Source: Candidatus Flavonifractor intestinigallinarum (GTDB taxonomy: Bacteria > Bacillota > Clostridia > Oscillospirales > Oscillospiraceae). Taken from it: a DNA stretch of 46,220 bases. The notes under the pieces are model-generated. The model was not told where the DNA came from and made no database searches. It worked only from the letters and a program-made list of their open reading frames with translations. Within the stretch, counting starts at the first letter, position 1, and the number at the start of each line of letters is the position of its first letter. The position numbers were made by a program, and so were the translations under genes. The stretch lies in assembly GCA_019119165.1 (NCBI GenBank), contig DWXO01000100.1, positions 1 to 46,220 on the forward strand, read 5' to 3'. Below, piece by piece: positions 1 to 8,835 of this stretch.

Positions 1-1
1 G

Positions 2-604
2 GAGTTTAAGTTCATCGAGCTGGACGACGCCTTTGCCACCGGCAGCTCGATTATGCCCCAGAAGAAGAACCCGGACGTGGCCGAGCTGGTCCGGGGCAAG
101 ACAGGGCGGGTGTACGGCTCCCTCATCACCCTGCTCACCGTCATGAAGGGCCTGCCCCTGGCCTACAACAAGGATATGCAGGAGGACAAGGAGCCGGTGT
201 TCGACGCCATCGACACGGTGGAGATGTGCCTGCCCGTGTTCACCGCCATGCTGGACACCCTGACCGTGCTGCCCAATAACATGCGCCGGGCGGCCTCCGG
301 CGGCTTCATCAACGCCACCGACTGCGCCGACTATCTGACCAAGAAGGGAATGCCCTTCCGGGAAGCCTACATGATCGTGGGCCGGCTGGTCAACCTGTGC
401 ATCAAGGCCGGCGAGACTCTGGACACCCTGCCGCTCAAGGACTTCCGCTCCATCTCCAACCTGTTTGACGCCGACGTGTATCAGGCCCTGGAGCTCAAGA
501 CCTGCGTCAATGGCCGCAAGGTCTACGGCGGCCCCGCCAAGGAGGCCGTGGAGCAGCAGATTGCCAACATCAAGGCCTTTGTGGAGGAGCGGAAGCATGA
601 GTAA
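2..604 (+). CDS. argH: Argininosuccinate lyase, C-terminal part
   Basis: Cytoplasmic enzyme that splits argininosuccinate into arginine and fumarate, the last step of arginine synthesis. The gene is cut by the window edge; the frame is open from base 2 and about 200 C-terminal residues are present. The visible part carries the fumarase/aspartase superfamily signature GSSIMPQKKNPD, whose flexible loop holds the catalytic serine, followed by the all-helical central bundle and C-terminal domain. The stop codon overlaps the start of argC by 8 bp (597-604), so the two are probably translationally coupled. Placing argH first in an argH-C-J-B-D-F operon is inferred from gene order and spacing; the true start and promoter are outside the window. 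Confidence 0.95.
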   Translation, partial: EFKFIELDDAFATGSSIMPQKKNPDVAELVRGKTGRVYGSLITLLTVMKGLPLAYNKDMQEDKEPVFDAIDTVEMCLPVFTAMLDTLTVLPNNMRRAASGGFINATDCADYLTKKGMPFREAYMIVGRLVNLCIKAGETLDTLPLKDFRSISNLFDADVYQALELKTCVNGRKVYGGPAKEAVEQQIANIKAFVEERKHE

Positions 605-1538
605 GCCCAAGGTATTCATCGACGGCCAGGAGGGTACCACCGGGCTCCAGATCCATCAGCGGCTGGCGGACCGGGACGACATCGAACTGCTGGTGATCGA
701 TCCTGACAAGCGGAAAGACTTGACGGAAAGAAAACACCTCATCAACGAGGCGGACCTGGTGTTCCTCTGCCTGCCCGACACTGCGGCGGTGGAGGCGGTG
801 AGCCTCATTGAGAACTCCCGCACCCGGGTCATCGACGCATCCACCGCCCACCGTACCGCCCCTGGCTGGGTATACGGCTTCCCGGAATTGTACAAAAATC
901 CCCGTGAAATCATCGGAAACGCCCGGTTTGTGGCTAATCCCGGTTGCCACGCCACCGGCTTCCTGGCCTCGACGGCCCCCCTGGTGTCCATGCGCATTCT
1001 CCCCAAGGACTACCCCCTGACCTGCTTCTCCCTCACCGGCTACTCCGGCGGCGGCAAGAAGATGATCGCCCAGTACGAGTCAGCGGAGAAAGGGGAAGAA
1101 CTTTACAGCCCGAGAGTGTATGGGACCACCCTCCGGCACAAGCATCTGCCCGAAATGCAGAAGATCTCCGGCCTGGATACCCCGCCGGTCTTTACCCCGG
1201 TGGTGGACGACTACTACAAGGGCATGGCCACCACCATCTTTCTCCACAACCGCTACCTGGTGGGCCAGCCCACCGCCAAGGAACTGAGTCTGATCCTGAT
1301 GGCCTACTATGCCGGTCAGTCTCTGGTGACGGTGGCCCCCTATTCTGAGGAGCCTGCCTACCTGGCGGCCAATACCCTGGCGGGTACCGACAAGCTGGAG
1401 CTCACCGTCAGCGGCCACGAGGGCCAGTCCATCGTCACCGCCCGGTTCGACAACCTGGGCAAGGGCGCTTCGGGCGCGGCGGTGCAGAACATGAACCTGA
1501 TGCTGGGCTTTGAAGAGACCCGCGGCCTGGCGCTGTAA
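597..1538 (+). CDS. argC: N-acetyl-gamma-glutamyl-phosphate reductase (short type)
   Basis: NADPH-dependent reduction of N-acetylglutamyl phosphate to the semialdehyde, third step of ornithine/arginine synthesis. The protein has 313 residues, the length of the short ArgC type rather than the roughly 345-residue common form. It opens with the nucleotide-binding stretch KVFIDGQEGTTG (residues 5-16), and the catalytic cysteine is Cys117 in NPGCHATG. I chose the ATG at 597 because the homology begins there; an upstream in-frame extension to 465 lies entirely inside argH and has no family similarity. It overlaps argH by 8 bp and is followed after 19 bp by argJ. Confidence 0.95.
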   Translation: MSKPKVFIDGQEGTTGLQIHQRLADRDDIELLVIDPDKRKDLTERKHLINEADLVFLCLPDTAAVEAVSLIENSRTRVIDASTAHRTAPGWVYGFPELYKNPREIIGNARFVANPGCHATGFLASTAPLVSMRILPKDYPLTCFSLTGYSGGGKKMIAQYESAEKGEELYSPRVYGTTLRHKHLPEMQKISGLDTPPVFTPVVDDYYKGMATTIFLHNRYLVGQPTAKELSLILMAYYAGQSLVTVAPYSEEPAYLAANTLAGTDKLELTVSGHEGQSIVTARFDNLGKGASGAAVQNMNLMLGFEETRGLAL

Positions 1539-1557
1539 GCAAAGAGGAGTGAACGAT

Positions 1558-2820
1558 ATGAAACAGATCCCCGGCGGCGTGACCGCCCCCAAGGGTTTTA
1601 CCGCGTCTGGCGTCCACTGCGGCGTGAAAAAGGGTAAGGGGGACGGCAATCAGCCCCCCATGAGCAAGATGCCCGAGGTGCTGGAGGGCAAGAAGGACCT
1701 GGCCCTCATCGTGTCCGAGCAGCCCTGTGTGGCGGCGGCGGTGTACACCATGAACCGGGTGAAGGCCGCCCCTCTGTATGTCACCATGGACCACCTGGAG
1801 AACGGCGAGGCCCAGGCCATTGTGGCCAACTCCGGCAACGCCAACGCCTGCGCCCCCAACAGCCACGAGCACGCCGAGACCATGTGCCAGCTGGCCGCCC
1901 AGGCCACCGGCCTGAAGGCCAGTGACTTTGTGGTGGCTTCCACCGGCGTCATCGGCCAGGAACTGAACATTGACGCCATTGCCAAGGGTATGCCTGCCGC
2001 CGCCGCCGCCCTGTCCAAGGACGGCTCCGACGCCGCGGCCAACGCCATCATGACCACCGACACCGTGAAGAAGGAGCTGTCTGTCACCTGCTCCATCGGC
2101 GGCAAGATGGTGACCATCGGCGCCATCGCCAAGGGCTCCGGCATGATCCACCCCAACATGGGCACCATGCTGTGTTTCGTCACCACCGACTGCGCCATCA
2201 CCCATGAGATGCTCACCGACGCCCTCCATGAGATCGTTCCCCGCACCTTCAACCGGGTGACGGTGGACGGGGACACCTCCACCAACGATATGTGCGTGGT
2301 ACTGGCCAACGGCATGGCGGGCAACGAGCTGGTGGAGTGGAAGGACGACAACTATACCGTCTTTTACAAGACCCTCTACTATGTGTTTGAGCAGCTGGCC
2401 CGGAGCATCGCCGCCGACGGCGAGGGCGCCAGCAAGCTGATTACCTGCACCGTGGCCAATGCCCGCAGCGAGGAGAGCGCCGAGCGCCTGAGCAAGGCGG
2501 TGGTGGGCTCCTCCCTGGTGAAGGCCGCCATGTTCGGCTCCGACGCCAACTGGGGCCGGGTGCTGTGCGCCATGGGCTACTCCAAGGCCCCCTTCCGTCC
2601 CGAGTTTGTGGACGTGAAATTCTCCTCCGCCGTGGGGGAGATCCTGGTGTGTGAGAAGGGCGCCGGGGTGGACTTCGACGAGGAGGCCGCCAAGAGCATC
2701 CTGTCCCAGGACGAGGTGGTGATCCATGTGGACCTCCATGAGGGGGAGCATGAGGCCACCTGCTGGGGCTGCGATCTGACCTACGACTACGTCAAGATCA
2801 ACGGCGACTACCGCACCTGA
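1558..2820 (+). CDS. argJ: Glutamate N-acetyltransferase / amino-acid acetyltransferase
   Basis: Transfers acetyl from N-acetylornithine to glutamate, recycling acetyl groups in the cyclic arginine pathway; some family members also make N-acetylglutamate from acetyl-CoA. The protein has 420 residues and is a self-processing Ntn hydrolase. The cleavage motif KGSGMIHPNMGTML places the nucleophile at Thr203, and STGVIG (128-133) forms the oxyanion region. Most relatives have Ala-Thr at the scissile bond; here it is Gly202-Thr203, a small change that should still allow cleavage. The start at 1558 has an AGAGGAG Shine-Dalgarno 9-10 bases upstream. Because ArgJ recycles acetyl groups, no separate argE is expected in this operon, and none is seen. 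Confidence 0.95.
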   Translation: MKQIPGGVTAPKGFTASGVHCGVKKGKGDGNQPPMSKMPEVLEGKKDLALIVSEQPCVAAAVYTMNRVKAAPLYVTMDHLENGEAQAIVANSGNANACAPNSHEHAETMCQLAAQATGLKASDFVVASTGVIGQELNIDAIAKGMPAAAAALSKDGSDAAANAIMTTDTVKKELSVTCSIGGKMVTIGAIAKGSGMIHPNMGTMLCFVTTDCAITHEMLTDALHEIVPRTFNRVTVDGDTSTNDMCVVLANGMAGNELVEWKDDNYTVFYKTLYYVFEQLARSIAADGEGASKLITCTVANARSEESAERLSKAVVGSSLVKAAMFGSDANWGRVLCAMGYSKAPFRPEFVDVKFSSAVGEILVCEKGAGVDFDEEAAKSILSQDEVVIHVDLHEGEHEATCWGCDLTYDYVKINGDYRT

Positions 2821-2846
2821 TCAAAGGCAATATGGAGGCGATTCCC

Positions 2847-3701
2847 ATGTCATTCAGCGAGGTGGACCGGGCCAAGGTGCTGGCCGAGGCCCTGCCCTAC
2901 ATTCAGAAATACTACGGCAAGACCGTGGTGGTGAAATACGGCGGCAACGCCATGATCTCTGACGAGCTGCGTCAGGCCGTCATTTCCGACATCATCCTGC
3001 TCCACCTGGTGGGCATCCGGGTGGTGGTGGTCCACGGCGGCGGGCCGGAGATCACCGAGATGCTGAACAAGATCGGCAAGGAGTCCAAATTTGTGGACGG
3101 CCTGCGCTACACCGATGAAGAGACCATGGAGGTGGTCCAGCAGGTGCTGTGCGGCAAGGTGAACAAGAACCTGGTGGCTACCCTCAACCGGATGGGCGGC
3201 AAGGCCGTGGGCCTGTGCGGCATGGACGCCGGGCTGTTCCAGGCCCAAAAGCTGGACGAGAAGTACGGCCTGGTGGGCGAGATCACCGCTGTGGAGCCCC
3301 AGATGGTGGTGGACGCCCTGAAGGATGGCTATATCCCGGTGGTGTCCACCGTGGCCCAGGGTGTGGACGGAGAGAACGCCTATAACATCAACGCCGACAC
3401 CGCCGCCGCCAAGCTGGCCACCGCTCTGAAGGCGGAAAAGCTGATCCTGCTCACCGATGTGCGGGGCCTGATGATGGACCCGAAAAACGAGAACACCCTG
3501 CTGCCGGTGGTGCGGCTGTCCCAGGTGCCCGGTCTGGTGCAGGACGGCGTCATCAAAGGCGGCATGATCCCCAAGGTGGAGTGCTGCGTGGAGGCGGTGC
3601 GCTCCGGCGTGGAAAACGCCATCATTCTGGATGGCCGCATCCCCCACTCCATTCTCATCGAGCTGCTGTCCGACGAGGGCATCGGCACCATGCTGATGTG
3701 A
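2847..3701 (+). CDS. argB: Acetylglutamate kinase
   Basis: Phosphorylates N-acetylglutamate with ATP, second step of arginine synthesis and, in the family, the usual point of arginine feedback inhibition. The protein has 284 residues from the chosen start. The amino acid kinase fold is shown by VVVKYGGNAM near residues 27-36 (phosphate-binding Lys30), then VVVVHGGGPEI, and a C-terminal ILLTDVRGL segment. An ATG at 2832 is in frame, but the strong GGAGG at 2834-2838 overlaps it and sits 8 bases before the ATG at 2847, which decides the start. It lies 26 bp after argJ and 9 bp before argD. Confidence 0.95.
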   Translation: MSFSEVDRAKVLAEALPYIQKYYGKTVVVKYGGNAMISDELRQAVISDIILLHLVGIRVVVVHGGGPEITEMLNKIGKESKFVDGLRYTDEETMEVVQQVLCGKVNKNLVATLNRMGGKAVGLCGMDAGLFQAQKLDEKYGLVGEITAVEPQMVVDALKDGYIPVVSTVAQGVDGENAYNINADTAAAKLATALKAEKLILLTDVRGLMMDPKNENTLLPVVRLSQVPGLVQDGVIKGGMIPKVECCVEAVRSGVENAIILDGRIPHSILIELLSDEGIGTMLM

Positions 3702-3710
3702 GGTGATTTT

Positions 3711-4889
3711 ATGGACCATAAGGAATTGGTGGAGCTGGACCACCAGTATATGATGCAGACCTATGGCCGGTTCGATGTGGATATCGACCACGGCCAGGGA
3801 GCCACCCTGTACGACCTGGATGGGAAGGAGTACATCGACTTCTCCTCCGGCATCGGGGTCAACTCCATCGGCTACGCCAACCCCAAGTGGGTGGAGGCCA
3901 TCACCCAGCAGGCCATGAAGCTGGGCCATATCTCTAACCTGTTTTACTCCCAGCCCTATGCCAAGCTGGCGGAAAAGCTGTGCCAGCGCTCCGGTATGGC
4001 GGCCGCCTTCTTCGGCAATTCCGGCGCCGAGGCCAACGAGGGCATGATCAAGCTGGCCCGGAAATATTCTTTTGACAAGTACGGCAAGGGACGGGGCACC
4101 ATCATCACCCTGAAAAATTCCTTCCATGGCCGTACCATCACCACCCTGACCGCCACCGGTCAGGATGTGTTCCACCAGTATTTCTTCCCCTTCAATGACG
4201 GCTTCCGGTATGCCCTGGCGGGGGATATGGACTCCCTCCAGGAGGTGGCGGGCCATGACGTGTGCGCCGTCATGCTGGAGCTGGTGCAGGGTGAGGGCGG
4301 CGTGCTCCCCATGGACCCGGAGTACGTCCACGACCTGGCGGTGCTGTGCGCCGAGCGGGACTGGCTGCTGCTGGTGGACGAGGTGCAGACCGGCGTAGGC
4401 CGCACCGGCACCCTGTTCGCCTTCCAGCAGTACGGTATCATCCCCGACGCGGTGTCCTTTGCCAAGGGCATCGCCGGCGGCCTGCCCATGGGCGGCTTCC
4501 TGGCCAATGAGCGCTGCCGGGATGTGCTGGGCCCCGGCACCCACGCCTCCACCTTCGGCGGCAACCCCATCTGCGCCGCTGCCGCCCAGGTGGTGCTGGA
4601 CACCCTGGACGAGGACGCCCTGGCCCAGGTGAAGGAGAAGGGCCACTATATCCGCACCCGCATCGAGCATATGGGCCTGTCCAGCCTGGGCCAGACCCGT
4701 GGCCTGGGCATGATGATCGGTGTGGAGGTCAAGGGCGAGGAGAGCAACAAGGTGCTGGCCGCCCGGCTCATCCGCAACGGCCTGCTGGTGCTCACCGCCG
4801 GCTCCGCCCTGCGGCTGCTGCCTCCCCTGACCATCTCCATGCAGGAGATCGACAAGGGCCTCGCCATTCTCAAGGAGACCCTGCTGTAA
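3711..4889 (+). CDS. argD: Acetylornithine aminotransferase
   Basis: PLP-dependent class III aminotransferase converting N-acetylglutamate semialdehyde and glutamate to N-acetylornithine and 2-oxoglutarate. The protein has 392 residues, normal for the family. Visible are the substrate/phosphate segment FFGNSGAEANEG (100-111), the PLP-contacting aspartate in LVDEVQTGVGRTG (221-233), and the Schiff-base lysine Lys252 in SFAKGIAGGLPMGG. Related enzymes can also serve lysine synthesis, but placement between argB and argF fixes the arginine role. AGGTGA a few bases upstream is the ribosome site. Confidence 0.95.
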   Translation: MDHKELVELDHQYMMQTYGRFDVDIDHGQGATLYDLDGKEYIDFSSGIGVNSIGYANPKWVEAITQQAMKLGHISNLFYSQPYAKLAEKLCQRSGMAAAFFGNSGAEANEGMIKLARKYSFDKYGKGRGTIITLKNSFHGRTITTLTATGQDVFHQYFFPFNDGFRYALAGDMDSLQEVAGHDVCAVMLELVQGEGGVLPMDPEYVHDLAVLCAERDWLLLVDEVQTGVGRTGTLFAFQQYGIIPDAVSFAKGIAGGLPMGGFLANERCRDVLGPGTHASTFGGNPICAAAAQVVLDTLDEDALAQVKEKGHYIRTRIEHMGLSSLGQTRGLGMMIGVEVKGEESNKVLAARLIRNGLLVLTAGSALRLLPPLTISMQEIDKGLAILKETLL

Positions 4890-4916
4890 GAAAACCGAAA
4901 CAATGAGGTGAATACA

Positions 4917-5837
4917 ATGAAGAAAGACCTGCTCAAGCTGATGGACCTGACCAAGGCGGACATTGTGAAGATCCTGGACACCGCCGATCAGATGAAGTAC
5001 AACCAGAAGCACGGCCTGACCCACCACTATCTGGAGGGCAAGACCCTGGCCATGATTTTTGAGAAAAACTCCACCCGTACCCGGGTGTCTTTTGAAACCG
5101 GTATGTTCCAGTTGGGCGGCCACGCCCTCTTCCTCTCCGGCAAGGAGAGCCAGATCGGCCGGGGCGAGCCCATCGAGGACACCGCCCGGGTGCTCAGCCG
5201 CTACTGCGACGGTATCATGATCCGCACCTTCGGCCAGGCCGAGGTGGAGACCCTGGCCAAGTATGCCACCATCCCCGTTATCAACGGCCTCACCGACTTT
5301 GCCCATCCCTGCCAGGTGCTGGCCGACCTCATGACCATCCGGGAGCACAAGTCCCGGCTGGAGGGCCTGAAGCTGTGCTACATCGGCGACGGCAACAATA
5401 TGGCCAATTCCCTCATTGTGGGCGGCCTGAAGGTGGGTATGGAGGTGTCCGTGGCCTGCCCCGAGGGCTACGACCCCGATCCCCAGGTGCTGGAGTTTGC
5501 CAAGAACTGCGGCGGCAAGTTCACCCTGTGCCGGGACCCCAAGGAGGCGGCCGCCGGAGCCGACGCCCTGTTCACCGACGTGTGGGCCTCCATGGGCCAG
5601 GAGGGCGAGGCCCAGAAGCGCCGCGCCGTCTTTGAGGGCATCTATCAGATCAATGATGAGCTGATGGCGGTGGCCAACCCCGGCTGCATGGTGCAGCACT
5701 GCCTGCCCGCCCATCGCGGCGAGGAGATCACTGCCGAGGTGTTCGAGGCCCACGCCGGTGAGATCTTTGACGAGGCGGAGAACCGCCTCCACGCCCAGAA
5801 GGCGGTCATGTACCTGCTGATGAACAACGGCAACTAA
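4917..5837 (+). CDS. argF: Ornithine carbamoyltransferase
   Basis: Makes citrulline from ornithine and carbamoyl phosphate. The protein has 306 residues. It carries the carbamoyl-phosphate loop STRTR (52-56), the HPCQ motif in the middle, and the ornithine-binding HCLPAHR near residue 265. The start chosen is the ATG at 4917, six bases or so after GAGGTG; an in-frame GTG at 4908 overlaps that Shine-Dalgarno and is unlikely. Its position in the biosynthetic operon, with no arcA or arcC nearby, argues for the anabolic enzyme rather than the deiminase-pathway one. It is the last gene of the operon and is followed by a strong terminator. Confidence 0.95.
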   Translation: MKKDLLKLMDLTKADIVKILDTADQMKYNQKHGLTHHYLEGKTLAMIFEKNSTRTRVSFETGMFQLGGHALFLSGKESQIGRGEPIEDTARVLSRYCDGIMIRTFGQAEVETLAKYATIPVINGLTDFAHPCQVLADLMTIREHKSRLEGLKLCYIGDGNNMANSLIVGGLKVGMEVSVACPEGYDPDPQVLEFAKNCGGKFTLCRDPKEAAAGADALFTDVWASMGQEGEAQKRRAVFEGIYQINDELMAVANPGCMVQHCLPAHRGEEITAEVFEAHAGEIFDEAENRLHAQKAVMYLLMNNGN

Positions 5838-5853
5838 GTGACAGCGTTACGGA

Positions 5854-5895
5854 CAGGCCGGCCCCGGTCAGACGGGGCCGGCCTGCCGTTTTCTT
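5854..5895 (+). terminator. Rho-independent terminator of the arginine operon
   Basis: A perfect 13-bp GC-rich stem (5854-5866 with 5873-5885), a six-base loop, and the T-rich tail CCGTTTTCTT begin 17 bases after argF. Confidence 0.9.
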
Positions 5896-5915
5896 ACGGA
5901 GCGGTATGTTTTTTC

Positions 5916-5944
5916 TTGACGCGGTCTCCGTTCGGTGTTATAGT
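5916..5944 (+). promoter_or_regulatory. Sigma-A promoter of the cold-shock gene
   Basis: TTGACG (5916-5921), a 17-base spacer, and TATAGT (5939-5944). It predicts a start near 5951 and therefore an untranslated leader of about 120 nt before the cold-shock gene. Confidence 0.8.
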
Positions 5945-5955
5945 ATTCAGGTAGT

Positions 5956-6041
5956 CTAAATGTACGGCCTGAACTCACGTTTTTGTAGTCATCGTCGCTT
6001 CTTCAGACGATGCGCAAGATGTGAGTTTTCTTGTCATTTAG
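5956..6041 (+). promoter_or_regulatory. Nested stem structure in the cold-shock mRNA leader
   Basis: Three concentric perfect inverted repeats lie in the leader: CTAAATG (5956-5962) with CATTTAG (6035-6041), AACTCAC (5972-5978) with GTGAGTT (6021-6027), and CATCGTC (5990-5996) with GACGATG (6006-6012). They would form one long interrupted hairpin ending just upstream of the ribosome site at 6058-6063. Long structured leaders that switch with temperature are known for E. coli cspA; a similar role here is inference. Confidence 0.65.
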
Positions 6042-6072
6042 CGCGAAATTTTTTGCAGGAGGTACCATTATT

Positions 6073-6285
6073 ATGTATCACGGTACTGTCAAGTGGTTCA
6101 ATGAGACCAAGGGCTTCGGCTTCATCTCCAACGACGAGGGCGGCGACGACGTGTTCGTCCACTTCTCCGCCATCGTGTGCGACGGCTTCAAGACCCTCCA
6201 GGAGGGTCAGAAGGTGACCTACGACGTGGAGCCCGATCCCAAGAACGCTGACAAGCTGCGCGCTGTCAACGTGGTGGCCGCTTGA
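6073..6285 (+). CDS. Cold-shock protein, CspA family
   Basis: A 70-residue single-domain nucleic-acid-binding protein that acts as an RNA chaperone in the cytoplasm. It has both ribonucleoprotein motifs of the family, KGFGFI (RNP1) and VFVHFSAI (RNP2), and the usual start [10 protein letters not shown]. The ATG at 6073 is preceded at 9 bases by AGGAGG; an upstream in-frame extension lies within the leader structure and is not credible. It is monocistronic, with its own promoter, leader and terminator. Several csp paralogues are usual in these bacteria, so I do not assign a letter. Confidence 0.95.
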   Translation: MYHGTVKWFNETKGFGFISNDEGGDDVFVHFSAIVCDGFKTLQEGQKVTYDVEPDPKNADKLRAVNVVAA

Positions 6286-6306
6286 TCGTCAGGATATAAG
6301 CCGCAG

Positions 6307-6348
6307 AGAGCAGACCGACAAAACCTGTCGGTCTGCTCTTTTGTATTT
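6307..6348 (+). terminator. Terminator of the cold-shock gene
   Basis: A perfect 14-bp stem (6307-6320 with 6326-6339) with a five-base loop and the tail TTTGTATTT. Confidence 0.9.
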
Positions 6349-6351
6349 CCG

Positions 6352-6380
6352 TTGACAAGCAGGGGAAAGAATGGTACATT
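6352..6380 (+). promoter_or_regulatory. Sigma-A promoter of the folate C1 operon
   Basis: TTGACA (6352-6357), a 17-base spacer, and TACATT (6375-6380). The -35 box is consensus and the -10 box weaker. It predicts a leader of roughly 95 nt before fhs. Confidence 0.65.
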
Positions 6381-6408
6381 CTAAATGATCGATCTGCGAA
6401 AATGGAAC

Positions 6409-6450
6409 AAAACGCCGGTTTGCCAAGTTGGCCGAGCCGGCGCGTTTTCG
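6409..6450 (+). promoter_or_regulatory. Leader hairpin upstream of fhs, attenuator-like
   Basis: CGCCGG (6413-6418) pairs with CCGGCG (6437-6442). An inner GCCA/TGGC stem lies at 6422-6432, and flanking A and T runs follow (GTTTTCGTT from 6444). It has the shape of an intrinsic terminator inside the 5' leader. No known riboswitch was recognised, so an attenuation role is only a suggestion. Confidence 0.4.
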
Positions 6451-6483
6451 TTGATAAGCGGAAGGATGAAGGAGTGAAGGTCC

Positions 6484-8154
6484 ATGAAAACGGATATCGA
6501 GATCGCCCAGGCCTGTGAGATGCGCCCCATCCGGGAGATCGCGGCCCTGGCCGGGGTGGATGAGGACTATATGGAGTATTACGGCAAGTACAAGGCCAAA
6601 ATCGACCTGAAACTGCTGGCCGACCGGGAAGGCAGGCCCGACGGCAAGCTGGTGCTGGTCACCGCCATCAACCCCACCCCGGCGGGCGAGGGTAAAACCA
6701 CCACCACCGTGGGTCTGGCCGACGGAATGCGGCGGCTGGGCAAGAACACCGTGGTGGCTCTGCGGGAGCCCTCCCTGGGCCCCGTGTTCGGCGTCAAGGG
6801 CGGAGCCGCCGGCGGCGGTTATGCCCAGGTGGTGCCCATGGAGGACATCAACCTCCACTTTACCGGCGACTTTCACGCCATCGGGGCGGCCAACAATCTG
6901 CTGGCCGCCATGCTGGACAACCATATTCAGCAGGGCAACGAGCTGGATATCGACGTCAAGCGCATCACCTGGAAGCGGTGCGTGGATATGAACGACCGCC
7001 AGCTGCGCAACATCGTGTGCGGCCTGGGCGGCCGGATGCAGGGCGTGCCCCGGGAGGACGGCTTCGACATCACCGTGGCCTCCGAGATCATGGCGGTGCT
7101 CTGCCTGGCCACCGGGCTGGGCGATCTGAAGGCCCGGCTGGGCCGGATGGTGGTGGGTTACTCCCGCTCCGGCGCTCCCATCACCGCCCACGACCTGAAG
7201 GCCGAGGGCGCCATGGCCGCCCTGTTGAAGGACGCCATCAAGCCCAACCTGGTCCAGACCCTGGAGGGCACCCCCGCCTTCATCCACGGCGGACCCTTTG
7301 CCAACATCGCCCACGGCTGCAACTCCGTTATGGCAACCCGGGTGGCCATGAAGATGGGGGACTACGCCATCACCGAGGCCGGTTTCGGCGCCGACCTGGG
7401 GGCGGAGAAGTTCCTGGATATCAAGTGCCGCCTGGCGGGGCTTACCCCCTCCGCCGTGGTGGTGGTGGCCACCGTCCGGGCCTTGAAGCACCACGGCGGC
7501 GTGGCCAAGGCCGACCTGAACAACGAGAACCTGGAGGCGCTGGAGAAGGGCCTGCCCAACCTGCTGCGCCATGTGGAGAACATCACCACCGTGTACGGCC
7601 TGCCCTGTGTGGTGGCCATCAACCGGTTCCCCACCGATACCGAGGCCGAGCTCAAGCTGGTGGAGGACAAGTGCAAGGCCCTGGGGGTCAACGTGGCCCT
7701 CAGCGAGGTGTGGGCCAAGGGCGGCGAGGGCGGTATCGCCCTGGCCAAGGAGGTCATCCGCCTGTGCGAGGAGCCAAACCACTTCTCCTTTGCCTATGAG
7801 CTGGACCAGCCCATCGAGGCCAAGCTGGCCGACATCGTGAAGAAGGTGTACCACGGCGACGGCGTGGTTCTCACCCCCGCCGCCAAGAAGCAGGCGGCGG
7901 AGCTCACCGCCCTGGGCTTCGGCGGCCTGCCCATCTGCATGGCCAAGACCCAGTATTCCTTCTCCGATGACCAGAATCTGCTGGGCGCCCCCGAGGGCTT
8001 CACCGTCACGGTGCGCAACATCAAGGTGTCCGCCGGCGCCGGGTTCCTGGTGGCCCTCACCGGCGACATCATGACCATGCCGGGATTGCCCAAGGTCCCC
8101 GCCGCCGAGAAGGTGGACGTGGACGAGAACGGTAAGATTTCCGGCCTGTTCTAA
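6484..8154 (+). CDS. fhs: Formate-tetrahydrofolate ligase
   Basis: ATP-dependent activation of formate to 10-formyl-tetrahydrofolate, the entry of formate into the C1 pool and the first folate step of the methyl branch in acetogens. The protein has 556 residues, full length for the family. Evidence includes the P-loop [14 protein letters not shown] (65-77), the segment [20 protein letters not shown], and the C-terminal [11 protein letters not shown]. Its ATG follows AGGAGTGAAGG. It heads a cluster with fchA and folD that together interconvert formate, methenyl- and methylene-THF. The cluster lacks metF and CO-dehydrogenase genes here, so full acetogenesis cannot be claimed. Confidence 0.97.
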   Translation: MKTDIEIAQACEMRPIREIAALAGVDEDYMEYYGKYKAKIDLKLLADREGRPDGKLVLVTAINPTPAGEGKTTTTVGLADGMRRLGKNTVVALREPSLGPVFGVKGGAAGGGYAQVVPMEDINLHFTGDFHAIGAANNLLAAMLDNHIQQGNELDIDVKRITWKRCVDMNDRQLRNIVCGLGGRMQGVPREDGFDITVASEIMAVLCLATGLGDLKARLGRMVVGYSRSGAPITAHDLKAEGAMAALLKDAIKPNLVQTLEGTPAFIHGGPFANIAHGCNSVMATRVAMKMGDYAITEAGFGADLGAEKFLDIKCRLAGLTPSAVVVVATVRALKHHGGVAKADLNNENLEALEKGLPNLLRHVENITTVYGLPCVVAINRFPTDTEAELKLVEDKCKALGVNVALSEVWAKGGEGGIALAKEVIRLCEEPNHFSFAYELDQPIEAKLADIVKKVYHGDGVVLTPAAKKQAAELTALGFGGLPICMAKTQYSFSDDQNLLGAPEGFTVTVRNIKVSAGAGFLVALTGDIMTMPGLPKVPAAEKVDVDENGKISGLF

Positions 8155-8166
8155 GCCAAGATACCA

Positions 8167-8192
8167 GCGGGCGGGTGGGGACACCCGCCCGC
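8167..8192 (+). other. GC-rich hairpin between fhs and fchA
   Basis: An 11-bp perfect stem (8167-8177 with 8182-8192) with a four-base loop but no proper T tract. It may stabilise the upstream message or lower expression of the downstream genes rather than terminate. Confidence 0.5.
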
Positions 8193-8217
8193 CCCTTATC
8201 ATGAGGAGTTGATTTTG

Positions 8218-8835
8218 ATGGATACCGCACGGCAGAGCTGCGGCGATTTTCTGGATGCCCTGGCCTCCAAGGCGCCCGTCCCCGGCGGCGGCGGCGCCTC
8301 CGCTCTGGTGGGCGCCCTGGGGGCCGCCCTGTGTACCATGGTGGGAAACTACACCGTGGGAAAAAAGAAGTATGCTGAGGTGGAGGAGGACGTGAAGGCC
8401 CTGATGGCGAAGGCGGAGGATCTGCGCGCCCGTCTGCTTGCCCTGGTGGACGCCGATGCCGCCGCCTTTGAGCCCCTGTCCAAGGCCTACGCCATCCCCA
8501 AGGAGGACCCCAACCGGGAGCAGGTGATGGAAGAGTGCCTTCGGAATGCCGCCGCCACCCCCATGGAGATCCTGCGGCTGAGCTGTGAGGCCATTGACCT
8601 TCACAGTGAGATGCTGGAGAAGGGGAGCGTGATGATGCTCTCCGATGTGGGCACCGGGGTGATTTTCTGCTGGAGCGCCCTGTACGGCGCGGCCCTCAAC
8701 GTGAAGGTCAACACCAAGAGCATGGCCGACCGGGCCTATGCCCAGGCTATGAATGAGGAAGTGGACGCCCTGGTGGAGCGGTACTGGAAGATCGCCGAGG
8801 GCGTTTATGAAGCGGTTTTAGGGAGGTTTGCCTGA
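8218..8835 (+). CDS. fchA: Methenyltetrahydrofolate cyclohydrolase (FTCD C-terminal type)
   Basis: A 205-residue protein of the formiminotransferase-cyclodeaminase C-terminal family, which in clostridia hydrolyses methenyl-THF to 10-formyl-THF. Family marks are the N-terminal PVPGGGGASALVGALGAAL, the helical middle, and SDVGTGVIF with ALNVKVN near the C-terminus. The ATG at 8218 has AGGAG at 8204-8208; an in-frame TTG at 8209 is too close to it. The gene overlaps folD by one base (TGATG). Its presence matters because the adjacent FolD seems to have lost cyclohydrolase residues. A cyclodeaminase activity on formimino-THF cannot be excluded, although no hut genes are seen. Confidence 0.85.
   Translation: MDTARQSCGDFLDALASKAPVPGGGGASALVGALGAALCTMVGNYTVGKKKYAEVEEDVKALMAKAEDLRARLLALVDADAAAFEPLSKAYAIPKEDPNREQVMEECLRNAAATPMEILRLSCEAIDLHSEMLEKGSVMMLSDVGTGVIFCWSALYGAALNVKVNTKSMADRAYAQAMNEEVDALVERYWKIAEGVYEAVLGRFA

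Noticed and set aside
2850-5792. A 980-codon open frame on the minus strand across argB, argD and argF
   Set aside because: It is rich in His, Gly, Leu and Val with no family motif, mirrors strong plus-strand genes codon by codon, and is a by-product of GC-rich third positions.
6289-8604. A 771-codon minus-strand frame across fhs
   Set aside because: Same low-information composition, no ribosome site, and fully antisense to a highly conserved enzyme.
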